From Rhizobium altiplani (lineage in GTDB: Bacteria > Pseudomonadota > Alphaproteobacteria > Rhizobiales > Rhizobiaceae), in contig NZ_LNCD01000103.1 of assembly GCF_001542405.1 (NCBI RefSeq), positions 1 to 64,000 on the forward strand: DNA of 64,000 nt. Direction: 5' to 3'. The translations under genes were made by a program, and so were the position numbers. Of the stretch, positions 1-8,500 are shown one piece after another. The notes under the pieces are model-generated. The model was given only the letters and a program-made list of their open reading frames with translations. It ran no database searches and was not told the DNA's origin. Position 1 is the stretch's first letter. The number at the start of each line of letters is the position of its first letter.

Positions 1-497
1 GACATGTAAAGACCGACGATGTCCTGCACCTTATCGACGAAGAGCGGATCAGAGGAAAGCTTGAATGTCTCGGCACGATGCGGCTGCAGGCCAAAGGCGG
101 TCCAGATCCGACGGATGGTGGTATGCGAAAGTCCACTGGAGGCTGCCATCGAACGGATGGACCAGTGCGTGGCATCCTTGGGGGTGGTGTTCAATGTACG
201 CTCGACGACCTGAGCAACCTGGGCATCAGAGACAGTTCGCGGTCGACCGGCACGATATTCATCTGTCAGCCCTTCAATGCCATCTTGTATGAACCGGCGG
301 CGCCACTTGCCAACCGTATGCTCGTGGAGCCCAAGACGCTCGGCAACGTCTTTACTTTGCAGACCCTGCGCACACAGCAAGACCATCCGGCATCGATCCG
401 ACGAGGAGCGCGGCGCTTTATGCCGGCGCACCTGAGATTCCAGGAAATTTCTATCTGCCTCGCTCAGAACGACGAGGCCTGCTTGCCTGCCAACCAT
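1..497 (-). CDS. IS630-family transposase, N-terminal part (runs off the left edge)
   Basis: Read on the minus strand from the ATG at 495-497, the frame stays open to the window edge (165 codons). The start of the protein is MVGRQAGLVVLSEADRNFLE. A helix-turn-helix region follows (VAERLGLHEHTVGKWRRRF), then a second one (LSHTTIRRIWTAFGLQPHR), then the FKLSSDPLFVDKVQDIVGLY segment that precedes the first catalytic Asp in IS630 transposases. The DDE catalytic core would lie beyond base 1. The family moves by cut-and-paste into TA targets. Upstream of the start (498-600) is a CTAG-bounded AT-rich stretch with a perfect 7+1+7 palindrome that may lie near the element end. Whether the copy is intact cannot be judged here. 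Confidence 0.88.
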   Translation of the reverse strand, partial: MVGRQAGLVVLSEADRNFLESQVRRHKAPRSSSDRCRMVLLCAQGLQSKDVAERLGLHEHTVGKWRRRFIQDGIEGLTDEYRAGRPRTVSDAQVAQVVERTLNTTPKDATHWSIRSMAASSGLSHTTIRRIWTAFGLQPHRAETFKLSSDPLFVDKVQDIVGLYM

Positions 498-571
498 CAA
501 TCAACTCCTGCTCTTCTAACAGAAGCCAAACAAAATGAAGCTTACTTTAGTTCCAGGTGACTAGAACAAGA

Positions 572-586
572 TTTCACAGTGTGAAA
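572..586. repeat. Perfect palindrome near the presumed IS630 end
   Basis: TTTCACA-G-TGTGAAA, inside a stretch bounded by CTAG at 561 and 591. It lies between the transposase start and the toxin stub at 661-696, so it may be close to the right end of the IS630 element. The other end is outside the window, so terminal inverted repeats cannot be confirmed. Confidence 0.35.
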
Positions 587-660
587 GTACCTAGGGGGCG
601 GGTCGGCAGGCCGGGGGATATCGCCAGATCGGGGTACCCCGGGCGGCTATCGTCGACGGG

Positions 661-696
661 CCGATCGGGCAGTGGTGCCGGTGCGCTGAGAGTCAG
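661..696 (-). pseudogene. Remnant of the 5' end of a GNAT (TacT-like) toxin gene
   Basis: Overlapping the antitoxin stop codon, the +1 frame on the minus strand reads TLSAPAPLPDR. It resembles the usual opening of GNAT-family toxins paired with DUF1778 antitoxins (TLSAPEPL...H). The similarity is lost after about twelve residues, and the frame stops near 579 just before the IS630 region. No acetyltransferase domain follows. The inference is that a TacAT-type toxin was lost, plausibly through the IS insertion or a flanking deletion. The match is short, so this is a tentative call. Confidence 0.45.
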
Positions 697-992
697 GCCT
701 CATCCCACGGCGCTTTGATCAACATGGTGCGTTTCAAACGCTGATTGGGCTGCGTGGGCGCATCCAGTCGCGCAAGGTATTCGGCATAGATTTCGGGGCT
801 GACCGTGAAGATAGTACGGTCGAAAAGCACTTCCTCCGCGCGGCTCTCAGAGGCTTCCAGGATGAAATCCGTGCGCGTCTTGCCGAGTAGTTCAGCAGCG
901 CGGTCGATCAAGTTGCGGGTCACAGGCTTGATCCGCATATTCAGCGGCACGCTGGCGTCTGGGCTTTTGCTCCTATGCGGGGTGGTGGGCAT
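693..992 (-). CDS. DUF1778 (TacA-like) ribbon-helix-helix antitoxin
   Basis: The 99-residue protein starts MPTTPHRSKSPDASVPLNMR. The RHH-type region (PLNMRIKPVTRNLIDRAAELLGKTRTDFILEAS) binds DNA in this family, and the C-terminal part (FDRTIFTVSPEIYAEYLARLD) is the conserved segment that neutralises the GNAT toxin. The ATG at 990-992 is chosen over the upstream in-frame starts because an AGGAGG Shine-Dalgarno lies 5-6 bases before it. Partner toxins normally overlap the antitoxin stop. Only a short toxin-like stub is visible there, so this antitoxin looks orphaned. Confidence 0.85.
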   Translation of the reverse strand: MPTTPHRSKSPDASVPLNMRIKPVTRNLIDRAAELLGKTRTDFILEASESRAEEVLFDRTIFTVSPEIYAEYLARLDAPTQPNQRLKRTMLIKAPWDEA

Positions 993-1126
993 AGACACCT
1001 CCTGTTTTCCACCGACCATATAGCGGAACGACATCTGCTTGATTATTAGAAAATCTGCCACATAAGCCGCTGTTGTGGAACAATCGCTACGACGATGTCG
1101 GCTGTAGGAACGCCGGCCCCGGAATC

Positions 1127-2062
1127 TTATCGAGCCGGCACAGAGTTTGCCTTAACCGTTGCAGCGCTGGTTGAGCTTTGAGCCGAATGGCGGCACATCT
1201 CGATTAGCCTCGAGGCGGCCTTGCTGCTGTGCCGCTCCTTGTGCCTAAGGAGTCGGAACTCGCGAATCGGCCGGCAGAAATTGACTTCGATCAGCTTGCC
1301 GGCTTCGATGTGCTGCTGGGCGGCAAGGCGGGAAACGCCGGCGGCACATATGCTGTCTTTCAGTGCCGACAGGATCGCCTCGTTGGAGGGAAGCACCATC
1401 GCGACGTTCAGATCATCCGAATTGACACCGATATTGGCCAGCGCATGCTCGAATACCGAGCGGGTTCCAGAACCCACCTCGCGCATCACCCATCGGGCGG
1501 TCGTGAAATCGCTGGCGGCAAGCGTCTTGGCGCCAGCCCAGGGGTGGGTTGCCGCCACAACGACCACCAGTTCGTCCTGGTCGATCACCGATGCGGCAAG
1601 CGCCGGCTCATCGAGATCGCCCTCGACGAAGCCGACATCGGCCTCGCCATTGATGACGGCGTCGGCCACTGTACGGGTGTTGCCGATGGTGAGGTTGAGG
1701 TCGATGCCGGGGTGAGAGGCATGAAACCGCATGAGCCGGGAAGGCAGCCAGTAGCTTGCGATCGTCTGGCTGGCGAAGACGCTGAGCGTCCCGCGCTGCA
1801 TCCCGCCGAGTTCGCTGAGTACAAGTTCGGTTGCGCGGGCTCTTGCCAGCAGCGTTTTTGACTCGCAGAGAAAAATCCGTCCGCTCTCCGTCAGCTCGAT
1901 GCGCCGGCCGACTCGGTGAAAAAGCTCGACACCGTAACGGTGTTCCAGGTTCTTGATGGCCGTGCTGACGGCGGATGGCGTGAGATTGATCGAGGCGGCG
2001 GCCTTGGTGAGATGCTCGCGCTCCGCCACCGCGACAAAAATTGCAAGCTGTTCAAAGGTCAT
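1127..2062 (-). CDS. LysR-family transcriptional regulator (probable YeiH regulator)
   Basis: A 311-residue regulator. The N-terminal winged HTH (MTFEQLAIFVAVAEREHLTK, AAASINLTPSAVSTAIKNLE) is followed by the usual linker helix and a periplasmic-binding-like effector domain from about residue 90 (GTLSVFASQTIASYWLPSRL). The start at 2062 places the HTH at residue 1 as in the family; the longer in-frame extension would add 43 atypical residues. The gene is divergent from a YeiH-type membrane protein, the arrangement also seen for yeiE-yeiH in enterobacteria. The 106-base gap holds two interlocked inverted repeats that are likely operators. The effector is unknown. Confidence 0.92.
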   Translation of the reverse strand: MTFEQLAIFVAVAEREHLTKAAASINLTPSAVSTAIKNLEHRYGVELFHRVGRRIELTESGRIFLCESKTLLARARATELVLSELGGMQRGTLSVFASQTIASYWLPSRLMRFHASHPGIDLNLTIGNTRTVADAVINGEADVGFVEGDLDEPALAASVIDQDELVVVVAATHPWAGAKTLAASDFTTARWVMREVGSGTRSVFEHALANIGVNSDDLNVAMVLPSNEAILSALKDSICAAGVSRLAAQQHIEAGKLIEVNFCRPIREFRLLRHKERHSSKAASRLIEMCRHSAQSSTSAATVKANSVPAR

Positions 2063-2071
2063 GGGAAACCA

Positions 2072-2108
2072 TTCTACTTTCTCGAATAAAACGTAGAAGA
2101 ATATTCGA
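2072..2108. promoter_or_regulatory. Interlocked inverted repeats between lysR and yeiH (putative LysR operator)
   Basis: Two perfect inverted repeats overlap: TTCTAC (2072-2077) with GTAGAA (2093-2098), and TCGAATA (2082-2088) with TATTCGA (2102-2108). LysR regulators bind such dyads in divergent intergenic regions. Binding here is inferred. Confidence 0.55.
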
Positions 2109-2168
2109 TGGAAGTCGACGCGATTAGCTGAAAAATCTGAAGGGCAATCTCTGAATTCCAGGTGCCCG

Positions 2169-3188
2169 ATGACCCTCCAGAACTGTTTCAAACATAGTAG
2201 CCAGATCGTTCCTGGCCTGCTCGTCTGTATTGCCGTTGCTGCCGCTGCCTATCTGTTCGAGCGGCTCGAGCTTGCCGTGTTCGGCGTCGGTCCTTTGGAA
2301 GCGCTCGTCTTTGCGATCGTTATCGGGGTCGTCACGCGGACGGCTTTGCCCAGCAGGAAATCCTGGCAGCCTGGTATCAGCTTCAGCTCCAAGACATTGC
2401 TCGAGATCGCCATCGTGCTCCTTGGCGTGTCCCTGAGTTTCGGGACGCTGTGGAGTGCCGGTGTGACACTTGTTGTCTGTGTCGTGGCGATCGTTGTCAT
2501 CTCGATCTGCGTCAGCTTCCTCGTCGCTCGTATGTGCGGCCTGTCGGACCGGCTCGCCATGCTGATCGCCTGCGGCAATTCGATATGCGGCAACTCCGCC
2601 GTCGTCGCCGTGGCGCCGGTCATCGATGCGGATTCCGATGAGGTTGCTGCCGCGCTGGCCTTCACCGCGGTCCTGGGCGTTGCCTCCTTGCTCATTTTGC
2701 CGCTGATTTATGTCTATGCGGGTATGACGGCGAGACAATATGGTGCGCTGGCCGGCCTGACCGTCTATGCGGTGCCGCAGGTCCTTGCTGCTGCCTCCCC
2801 TGCGGGGTTGGTCGCCGTGCAGACCGGAACAGTGATCAAGCTCCTGCGCGTCTTGATGTTGGGGCCGGTCATCTTCGTTCTGGGCCTTCTCCGGACGGAC
2901 CACGGAGACTGCGCGCAGGCGCAGCGCGGTCTTGTTCCCTGGTTCATCATCGGCTTTGTCGTCGTCGTGATCGCCCGTTCGATGGGGCTCATTCCCACCG
3001 CCCTCATCCCGATCCTCCTGACGATCTCGGGCGGCCTGACGGTCGTTGCGATGGCCGCGCTTGGCCTCTCGGTCAATATGCGGACGGTGGCCAGCGCAGG
3101 GAAACGAGTGCTTTTCGCGGCATCGGCTTCGCTGCTATTACTGACGACGATGAGCTACTATTGCGTAGTCCTCGTCCTCGCGAAGTGA
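2169..3188 (+). CDS. YeiH-family (UPF0324) inner-membrane protein, putative sulfate/anion exporter
   Basis: A 339-residue polytopic protein with about ten hydrophobic segments, starting with IVPGLLVCIAVAAAAYLFER and ending FAASASLLLLTTMSYYCVVL. The conserved family core is visible in the middle: LLEIAIVLLGVSLSFG, then LIACGNSICGNSAVVAVAPV. The family (Cons_hypoth698) is often annotated as a putative sulfate exporter, but transport is not well established. The divergent LysR gene is its likely regulator. ATG at 2169; the Shine-Dalgarno (CCAGGTG) is weak. Confidence 0.88.
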   Translation: MTLQNCFKHSSQIVPGLLVCIAVAAAAYLFERLELAVFGVGPLEALVFAIVIGVVTRTALPSRKSWQPGISFSSKTLLEIAIVLLGVSLSFGTLWSAGVTLVVCVVAIVVISICVSFLVARMCGLSDRLAMLIACGNSICGNSAVVAVAPVIDADSDEVAAALAFTAVLGVASLLILPLIYVYAGMTARQYGALAGLTVYAVPQVLAAASPAGLVAVQTGTVIKLLRVLMLGPVIFVLGLLRTDHGDCAQAQRGLVPWFIIGFVVVVIARSMGLIPTALIPILLTISGGLTVVAMAALGLSVNMRTVASAGKRVLFAASASLLLLTTMSYYCVVLVLAK

Positions 3189-3541
3189 AGGTGCACAAGA
3201 GTTGGAGGCAGAACGGCGTTGTCAGGTTAGGGTTTTGAAGTGCGCTTTCGCCATGGCGCGTGGCTCGACCACTGGCCCGGTCACGGCCCTCAATGCGCGA
3301 TCTCGCTGAGGCGATTCAGATGGACGGCGATGGCTGAACGTCGCGAACGGGCGGCATAAAGAGATTTCGCACTATTTGGGCGAGGACAAACCAACATCTC
3401 TCAAGAAGAAGATTTAATCGTTCGACGCAAGCACGATTGTTCGCGATAGGCTGCGCTAATCAATAAGCTTGGACCTCGCCGGTGGCGAAGAGCTCCATGA
3501 CAATCTGATTGCCCGGATATGCATGCCGGCAAGAAAGCCGG
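3189..3541. other. Intergenic region without a recognisable gene
   Basis: A 353-base gap between yeiH and the convergent zwf. Short frames are present but none has a ribosome-binding site or familiar sequence. A GCCGGC-AAGAAA-GCCGGC hairpin near 3523-3540, just past the zwf stop, may act in zwf termination. Confidence 0.5.
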
Positions 3542-4999
3542 CTACTCCTTGGCCGAATCTCGCCAGGCTCGCTCGAACGGTAGGCGCCAGGCATGCGGGG
3601 CGATGAGCTGGTGGATCGATTTCGGCCCCCAACCGCCCTGATCATAGAGGCGCACTGGTGGTGGGTTTTCCAGAAGAGGTTGCGAGACCTCCCACAATCG
3701 CTCAATACCCTCGGCGGTGTTGAACAGCGTGTGATCGCCACGCATGGCGTCGAGGATCAGGCGCTCGTAGGCCTCGAGGACTTCGCCGATCAATCCGGTT
3801 TCACTCATGGCGAACTGCAATGACAGCTTGTCGAGCCTGAAGCCGGGGCCGGGCCGCTTGCCATAGAAGGACAGGGAGACCTTTGAGGCATCGGCAAGGT
3901 CGAACGTGAGGTGATCCGGTCCTTGTGCCCCAACGCCCGAACCGGCCGGAAACATCGACTTGGGTGGCTCGCGGAAGGCGATCGAGATGATGCGTTGCCC
4001 CTCGGCCAGACGTTTTCCCGTACGCAGGAAGAAGGGCACACCCGCCCAGCGCCAGTTGTCGATGGCGCATTTTAAGGCGATGAAAGTATCGGTGTCGCTC
4101 TCCGGATCGACCCCAGGCTCTTTGCGATAGCCGATGTATTGGCCGCGCACCACGTCGCGTGGCTCGATCGGCAGCATGGAGCGGAACACTTTGTTCTTTT
4201 CCTCCGAGATTGGCGCCGGCTCCAGCGCCGTGGGCGGCTCCATCGCCATGAAGGCGAGGATTTGAAAAAGGTGGGTTACCACCATGTCGCGATAGGCGCC
4301 TGTCGTCTCGTAAAAGGCGGCGCGAGTGGAAAGCCCTAGCGTCTCCGGAACGTCAATCTGCACGTGATCGATGAAGTTACGGTTCCAAATCGGCTCGAAA
4401 AGGCCGTTGGCGAAGCGGAAAGCCAGGATGTTCTGCGCCGGCTCCTTGCCGAGGAAGTGGTCAATACGGAAAATCTGCTTCTCGTCGAAAACCTCGTGCA
4501 GTTTCGTGTTCAGTTCCACAGCGCTGGCAAGGTCCGTCCCGAATGGCTTCTCCATGATAATCCGGCAACGCTCGACCAGTTCGGCCTCGGCAAGGAGTTG
4601 CACGGCCGGAAGCGCCGCCTTAGGCGGCACAGAGAGATAGTGCACGCGCCGCGTCTCCGGCCCAAGCGCCACCTCTGCCCGCTTCACCGCTTCCTTCAGG
4701 ACACCGGCGCCGGCAGAGAGCGAGACATAGTCAAGCGAAGCGGAGAAATCTTCCCATTCGGCCTCGGTGAACTTGCGAGTCAGGAACTGGTTCAGCGACT
4801 CGCGTGCGATGGCGCGGAAACCATCGGCATCGATCTCGTCGAGCGAGACGCCGACGATGCGGCACCCCGGGATGAAGCCGGCCTTAATGAGATGAAACAG
4901 CCCCGGCAGCAGCTTGCGCCGGGAGAGATCGCCCGTTGCACCGAAGAGAACGACGAGCTGCGGATAGCCAGGTCCGACCCGAGTGGAATTCATTCGCAC
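3542..4999 (-). CDS. zwf: Glucose-6-phosphate 1-dehydrogenase
   Basis: A 485-residue enzyme that oxidises glucose 6-phosphate to 6-phosphogluconolactone with NADP+ or NAD+, feeding the Entner-Doudoroff and pentose phosphate routes. Visible motifs are the N-terminal dinucleotide fold VLFGATGDLSRRKLLPGLF, the EKPFGTD loop and the active-site signature RIDHFLGKE with the catalytic His. The length is typical. A GTG at 4997-4999 lies 8 bases after AGGGAG and is preferred; the ATG at 4993 is the alternative. pgl and edd, frequent partners in Rhizobiales, are not next to it, so this may be a second, relocated copy. Confidence 0.95.
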   Translation of the reverse strand: MRMNSTRVGPGYPQLVVLFGATGDLSRRKLLPGLFHLIKAGFIPGCRIVGVSLDEIDADGFRAIARESLNQFLTRKFTEAEWEDFSASLDYVSLSAGAGVLKEAVKRAEVALGPETRRVHYLSVPPKAALPAVQLLAEAELVERCRIIMEKPFGTDLASAVELNTKLHEVFDEKQIFRIDHFLGKEPAQNILAFRFANGLFEPIWNRNFIDHVQIDVPETLGLSTRAAFYETTGAYRDMVVTHLFQILAFMAMEPPTALEPAPISEEKNKVFRSMLPIEPRDVVRGQYIGYRKEPGVDPESDTDTFIALKCAIDNWRWAGVPFFLRTGKRLAEGQRIISIAFREPPKSMFPAGSGVGAQGPDHLTFDLADASKVSLSFYGKRPGPGFRLDKLSLQFAMSETGLIGEVLEAYERLILDAMRGDHTLFNTAEGIERLWEVSQPLLENPPPVRLYDQGGWGPKSIHQLIAPHAWRLPFERAWRDSAKE

Positions 5000-5519
5000 A
5001 GTGCCCGCTCCCTTTTCTGCCGTTGTGCCCTGAATAGAGGCATGAATTACTCAGTCAATCAAGGTCTTACGGTCTCTGTGTGCGGGAAGCCGAACGGCGG
5101 AAGGGTTGCGAGAATGACAACTCAGGCATCTGTCAGTTTTGCAAGGGCAATCGTGTCGAAGAACGAGACTTTGTCTACCAAGAGCACGCATGGCTAAGGA
5201 CAGTCACCGGTGCCGGCACACCGACGACGCAGGGTCTGAGCAACTCTTCTCAGCCATATCGACCTCCACAAGCGTTATCACTGCGCAACGATGGTCTACC
5301 CATGACACCTAGGGGCCGCTCGCTGAAGCCGTTAAGGGTAGATTACCGCGGATATCCCAGCTTCCTGCTTCCTAATCCGGCACTGCGAAATCGGCGTTAC
5401 GCGGAACACACCTTCTCGGGCGGAGCCGCCGTCGCATGTTCTCACCCCTAGCGTGCGCTCGTCCGTCGTGCTTATCTCGGAAAATCAGGATGTTGATGTC
5501 GCCAGTGGAAGACTGACGC
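5000..5519. other. Intergenic region without a recognisable gene
   Basis: 520 bases between zwf (minus) and the helicase gene (plus). A 123-codon plus-strand frame (5080-5451) has no ribosome-binding site or family resemblance and was not accepted. The region must carry the promoters of both flanking genes; no convincing -35/-10 pair was picked out. Confidence 0.45.
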
Positions 5520-8500
5520 ATGGGTGGAGTCGAGATCAGTCACATTGATGGTTCTCTCGTTAGCCGTTGCCTGTCGATCGACCTTGAGGTTGATCCGGGC
5601 CAAGCCAAGATTTTCGCCTTTGCCGCCGTTCGTTCCCAGGGCCAAAAGGTGGTTTTCCGAAGCGGAAACCGCGAAGCCGCGCTTGACGGTCTCGAGGGCC
5701 TCGCTTCCGAAGCCGACTTCCTGCTTGGTCACAACATAATCAGATTTGATCTTCCACACCTCGCAGCCGTGCGGCCACGTTTCGCGCAGTTAGCAGCAAA
5801 GCCAATTGATACACTTTGGCTAAATCCCCTAGCCTTTCCGCGCAATCCATATCACCGTTTGGTCAAGCACAATCACGACGGGCGGTTGCAAGCAGGACAT
5901 GTTAACGATCCGGAGCTGGATGCACGCCTCGTCCTCGAGGTGCTGGCCAACCAGATCGCAGCCTTTGCAGCCTTGGTGCAGGAGACGCCTGCCGCTCTTA
6001 TCGCCTACCACTACCTGACCACCTGCATGCCGGGGAGTGATGGGTTCGATGCCTTGTTTGCCAGCTTGCGCAGAGCGCCTAGGCCTGGAGCGGAACAGGC
6101 CACGAAGGCGATGATGGAACTGCTCGATGGTCACGCCTGCCCTTGGCGGATTCAGCAAACACTGAACCGCCTGTCCTCAGCACAGCTCGGGTGGCCGATG
6201 GCATATGCACTCTCGTGGGTCTCGGTCGCAGGCGGGGATTCTGTTATGCCGCCTTGGGTGCGGGCGCAATTCCGTGAGGCATCGTTGATCGTTCGGCATC
6301 TCCGCGATCGCGCGTGCGACGACCTAGGCTGCCACTGGTGCCAGGAAAAGAACGACCCGAGGAAAGCGCTCTCGCGCTGGTTTGGCTTTGACAGCTTTCG
6401 ACCGGAGCCAAAGGACGATGCCGGACGCCCCTTGCAGGAACGCATTGTTGCAGAGGCCATGGAGGGTAAATCCGTTCTCGGTATCCTTCCTACTGGAACC
6501 GGGAAGTCTGTCTGCTACCAAATTCCCGCGTTGGCGCGGTTCGACAAGATCGGCGCGCTTTCTGTTGTCATTTCGCCTCTCGTCGCACTGATGGCCGATC
6601 AAGTTCAAGGTCTCGCGCGGCACGGAATCAGCGGCTGCGTTACAATCAACGGGCTTCTCTCAATGCCAGAACGCCATGCTGCCCTGGATCAGGTGCGTCT
6701 AGGCGATGCTGCCATGTTGTTAATCTCGCCCGAGCAGCTCCGTAGCCCCTCGGTGCGCTCGGTCCTCTCGCAGCGGGAGATCGGATATTGGATCCTGGAT
6801 GAAGCCCACTGCGTCTCAAAGTGGGGACATGATTTCCGACCCGACTACCGCTACATCTCGCGCTTTATCCGTGAGTACTCCGGTGATCAGGAGCCCGCGC
6901 CAGTGGTGTGCCTGACTGCGACGGCCAAGCCGGAAGTAGTGCGTGATATCCGCGATCACTTCCAGTCTCGCCTTGGCGTGGAACTGCTCCTTCTCGACGG
7001 CGGAGCAACCCGTGAGAACCTTACCTTCGAAGTTCAAGAGACCCATCGTAACCGCAAGCTAGCCGATATTCTCGATACGATCGAACGCGCCCTCCCGCGC
7101 GATGGTGCTTCGGGTGCGGTTGTTTATTGTGCAACGCGATCTGCGACCGAGCGTATCACGGATTTCCTACAGCAGCAGGGATTGGCCGCCGACTTCTTTC
7201 ACGCCGGCTTGACGCCCGAACGCAAGCAGGAAGTGCAGGAGCGTTTCCGTGTCGGTGAGCTGCGGGTCATTGCCGCGACCAACGCCTTCGGCATGGGGAT
7301 CGACAAGCCCGATATCAGGCTCGTGGTGCATGGTGATATTCCAGGTTCGCTCGAAAACTATCTGCAGGAAGCAGGAAGGGCCGGCCGTGACCGCGATCCC
7401 GCGATCTGTGTGCTTCTGTTCAATACCGAGGATGTCGAGCGGCAATTCTCCCTTAACGCGCGCTCGCGTCTGGCACGGCATGAGATAGGCGCAATCTTAA
7501 AAGCTCTCCGTCGGCTCGATACTCGCGGGAAATCTAGCGGCGAGGTCGTCGCCACCCCAGGCGAAATAGTGCGGGAAGAGACAGCACAGGAATTTGAACG
7601 CGACAGCGCAACTGATGACACGCGGGTCAAGACTGCGGTTGCCTGGCTCGAAGAATCCACACTGCTGACACGGGAAGAGAACCGCGTGCAGGTCTTTCCT
7701 TCATCCCTGCGAATCCGCACCATGGAAGAGGCCGAGGCGATCCTGTCGAAGACCGAGCTCGCCGGAAGCCGGCGCAAGCAACTTCTGGACCTCGTGCGGC
7801 ATTTAATCACGGCCTCCCCAGATGCCGGGGTCTCGACGGACGAGCTTTCCGGAGCTAGTGGTCTGACAGGCGGGGCACTTCGGAAGGCTTTGTCCGATCT
7901 GGAGACGCTTGGTATCGCGACCGACGATACCGCCATTACGATCTTCATTCATGTCGGGGTCGAGGGCGCATCAAAACAGCGCTTCCAAATCGCCACGGCC
8001 CTGGAAACCGCGTTGATCGCAGCGATGCGTGAAGCGTCGCCCGATGCAGAGGGTGGCGAAGCGCACCCCCTACTTCTCGCAGCAACCTGTCAAATTCTTC
8101 GCGATCAGGGCCATGTCGGGGCACGCCCGGATCTGATTGAGGCGCATCTTCGGAGTTTGGCGCAGGACGGGCGCGACGAGGAAGGTGGGCGTGGCAACAT
8201 CCATCTGCGTAAAGTGAACCGGAACACCTGCTTGGTGCGGCTGCAGCGGTCCTGGGAAATGGTGAGCAGAACTGCGGAAGCCCGGCGTCGCGGTGCAGAG
8301 CTTTTGCTCCAGCATCTCGAAGGGTTGGTGGCGAAAGGCACGCGCGGCAAAGATCTCAGGGTTGAGACCACGATGGGCAAGATGCAAGCCGCCATCATGG
8401 GTGACGTTTTCCTGAAGGGCTCGGTTCGGGATGCGACCAAATTGCTCGGCAGGGCACTTATGTGGATGCATGAACAGGGCGTGATCACACTTGGTCGGGG

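Noticed and set aside
78..560. Plus-strand frame of 160 codons at the left edge
   Set aside because: It is antisense to the IS630 transposase, whose minus-strand reading has recognisable family motifs.
2124..2903. Minus-strand frame of 259 codons
   Set aside because: Opposite the YeiH gene; composition is charged and repetitive and there is no family resemblance.
5080..5451. Possible 123-residue gene in the zwf-helicase gap
   Set aside because: No ribosome-binding site and no protein-like pattern.
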